DNA from: Rhodobacteraceae bacterium UBA1957 | GTDB taxonomy: Bacteria > Pseudomonadota > Alphaproteobacteria > Rhodobacterales > Rhodobacteraceae | DNA length: 18,783 nucleotides | NCBI GenBank assembly: GCA_002336405.1 | Contig: DDEJ01000140.1 | Coordinates: 53,442-72,224 of the forward strand | Direction of reading: 5' to 3' | Part shown: positions 17,101 to 18,783 of the stretch, in pieces | How positions within the stretch are numbered: the stretch's first letter is position 1 | How the letters are laid out: each line of letters begins with the position of its first letter | Program-made: the position numbers and the translations under genes | Notes under the pieces: model-generated | Database searches by the model: none | What the model saw: only the letters and a program-made list of their open reading frames with translations | Told to the model about the DNA's origin: nothing

Positions 17101-17883
17101 TTGGATAAGGTAACCACCTCGGATGGAACTGTCGGAAAGGCGCTCGAGCTTTTAGACAGGGTTGCGGAAAAAAAACGCCCTGTGCGGTTTACTGAACTCT
17201 TGGCAGACTCTCCCCATCCCAAAGCTACTTTGCACCGTCTGTTGCGCACACTGCTCCGACAAGAAATGTTGTCGTATGATCGAGACCGGCAGACCTATTC
17301 ATTAGGGCTGCGTCTGGTCACTCTGGCACATGCCGCCTGGCGACAAAGCTCGCTGGCGCCGATCGCGCGGCCTTTTGTGGATGCGCTTGCTGTTCGATTG
17401 GATGAAACCATTCACTTGGCACAGCTGGACAATGGGCAGGTTTTGTATCTGGATAAGCGCAACGCCGCGGATCCGATCGAGATGTTTTCGCAAGCCGGTA
17501 AAACTGGCCCAGGATATTGCACAGGCATTGGCAAGGCAATGCTGGCGTTTTTGCCAGACGATCAACGCAGAATGGCCATTCAACAACAGGGTTATTTCGC
17601 GCATACGCGGCACACGATCACCAATGCATCGGCTCTAAGCGACGAGTTGGCGATCATTCGAGAACAGGGCATGGCCTTTGACCGCGAAGAACACGAGACC
17701 GGTATTATCTGTGTGGCTGTGCCAATCCTGTCGAGCAAAGGCCGGCCCATCGGTGGCTTGTCGCTGACCTCTTCGACCCAGCGTGCCGCCCTTGCCGATC
17801 TGCATAAATTTGCGTCCATCCTACATTTGCAAGCCAAAGAAATTTCAAGGGCTGCAGAACATTGGCAATTCCCTTCCCCCTAA
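17101..17883 (+). CDS. IclR-family transcriptional regulator, TTG start
   Basis: A 260-residue regulator with an N-terminal winged helix-turn-helix ([40 protein letters not shown], about 11-50; wing [16 protein letters not shown]) and a C-terminal IclR effector domain. The latter shows [35 protein letters not shown], the [16 protein letters not shown] motif and GLSLTSS. Length agrees with the family. The start is TTG at 17101, supported by AGGAG 6 nt upstream; an upstream ATG would add 25 unlikely residues. It is divergent from the galactoside operon, sharing a regulatory region with paired repeats, and is followed after 23 nt by the transporter ATPase gene. It therefore most likely controls this locus in response to galactose or a pathway intermediate. 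The effector cannot be deduced. Confidence 0.93.
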   Translation: MDKVTTSDGTVGKALELLDRVAEKKRPVRFTELLADSPHPKATLHRLLRTLLRQEMLSYDRDRQTYSLGLRLVTLAHAAWRQSSLAPIARPFVDALAVRLDETIHLAQLDNGQVLYLDKRNAADPIEMFSQAGKTGPGYCTGIGKAMLAFLPDDQRRMAIQQQGYFAHTRHTITNASALSDELAIIREQGMAFDREEHETGIICVAVPILSSKGRPIGGLSLTSSTQRAALADLHKFASILHLQAKEISRAAEHWQFPSP

Positions 17884-17906
17884 AAACCGTCAGAGAGCGA
17901 GGATCA

Positions 17907-18783
17907 ATGTCAGTCATAGAGTTAACCGATTTGGTGAAGTCCTACGGAGAGACCCAAGTGATACATGGTGTAAATCTCACCGTGGAAGATGGCGAGTTTT
18001 GCGTTTTTGTAGGGCCGTCTGGCTGCGGGAAATCAACGCTGCTGCGGATGATCGCAGGCCTAGAGGAGACCACCAAAGGGCAGATTTCTATCGGTGCACG
18101 CGACGTCACGCATGCCGATCCGGTTGACCGGGGCGTGGCTATGGTATTTCAGACCTATGCGCTTTACCCGCATATGACAGTGGCCGAAAATATGGGCTTT
18201 GGTCTGAAAATGAACCGGGTTCCCAAGGTGGAAATAAAAGCTAAAGTCACTGAGGCCAGTCGGATATTACAACTTGACGACTATTTGCTCCGCAAACCCA
18301 AGGCCCTGTCCGGTGGCCAGCGGCAGCGGGTGGCTATCGGGCGGGCGATTGTCCGTGGCCCCGAAGTGTTCTTATTCGATGAGCCACTGTCAAATCTTGA
18401 TGCCGAATTGCGCGTTGATATGCGGGTTGAAATTGCGCGCCTGCACAAAGAAATTGGTGCCACGATGATCTATGTCACCCACGACCAGGTCGAGGCAATG
18501 ACACTGGCGGATAAAATCGTTGTACTGCGTGCGGGGGTGATCGAACAGGCTGGCCGGCCGGTGGATCTGTATAATGATCCTGCCAATAAATTTGTTGCAG
18601 GCTTTATCGGGTCGCCTGCGATGAATTTCCTAAACGGGGTTATTGAACAGGGCCGTGTGCGGATTACAGCCCTGAATGATTTGACAATTGCGGCACCGAT
18701 TGCGCTGGCTCATGATACCGGCCGGCCTGTGTTGGTTGGGCTGCGCCCCCAAATTTTGACAGCCAGCACCGATTTAAGCACCG
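17907..18783 (+). CDS. Sugar ABC transporter ATP-binding protein (MalK/UgpC type), partial at window end
   Basis: The frame from the ATG at 17907 (GCGAGGA just upstream) stays open to the window edge, 292 codons; the family is about 330-370 residues, so only the C-terminus is missing. Walker A is GPSGCGKST, the Q-loop is [16 protein letters not shown], the ABC signature is [14 protein letters not shown], Walker B is [12 protein letters not shown], and the switch His lies in [14 protein letters not shown]. The [11 protein letters not shown] stretch begins the regulatory OB-fold domain typical of MalK/UgpC ATPases. It powers the permease pair encoded on the other side of iclR. It shares a transcript with iclR (23-nt gap), so the ATPase is controlled separately from the other transporter genes. 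These ATPases can serve several transporters. Confidence 0.95.
   Translation, partial: MSVIELTDLVKSYGETQVIHGVNLTVEDGEFCVFVGPSGCGKSTLLRMIAGLEETTKGQISIGARDVTHADPVDRGVAMVFQTYALYPHMTVAENMGFGLKMNRVPKVEIKAKVTEASRILQLDDYLLRKPKALSGGQRQRVAIGRAIVRGPEVFLFDEPLSNLDAELRVDMRVEIARLHKEIGATMIYVTHDQVEAMTLADKIVVLRAGVIEQAGRPVDLYNDPANKFVAGFIGSPAMNFLNGVIEQGRVRITALNDLTIAAPIALAHDTGRPVLVGLRPQILTASTDLST

Overview
The window looks like chromosomal DNA of a roseobacter-group alphaproteobacterium (Rhodobacteraceae). This is inferred from protein character: a short prolyl-tRNA synthetase without the editing insert, a CUT1 sugar transporter, and a De Ley-Doudoroff galactose pathway. It has not been confirmed by a database search. 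I see no RNA genes, insertion sequences, prophage or CRISPR.

Left end (1-1650): three small genes that together resemble a reactive-electrophile stress locus. They are an hchA-type (Hsp31/glyoxalase III) gene, an NfsB-like nitroreductase and a divergent HxlR-family regulator. hchA carries two frameshifts and a nonsense codon, the HxlR gene carries a frameshift, and the nitroreductase has lost an in-frame start upstream of its conserved N-terminal motif. About 340 nt without a recognisable gene follows.

Middle (1983-7154): proS (+) with a good terminator, then a LysE/RhtB-type exporter gene (+) interrupted by one TGA, then a convergent hairpin and valS (-). The two synthetase genes are intact while the accessory genes around proS are damaged.

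Right (7294-18783): a galactoside utilisation locus. On the minus strand, in transcription order from a divergent promoter near 17.0 kb, are a periplasmic binding protein, two permeases, GH4 alpha-galactosidase (melA), an SDR dehydrogenase, dgoK, dgoA, an SMP-30-type lactonase and a GH42 beta-galactosidase. The last five genes overlap by 4 nt each (ATGA junctions). On the plus strand are an IclR-family regulator and the transporter ATPase, which runs off the window.

Proposed flow: galactosides are imported by the ABC transporter and cut by alpha- and beta-galactosidases. Galactose is then oxidised (SDR), the lactone opened (SMP-30), galactonate dehydrated (no enzyme in this window), and KDGal phosphorylated (DgoK) and split (DgoA) to pyruvate and glyceraldehyde 3-phosphate. 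Odd points are the missing galactonate dehydratase, an Asn in place of the catalytic Lys in the SDR, paired operator-like repeats 20 bp apart in the divergent promoter, and the presence of both galactosidase types behind one transporter.
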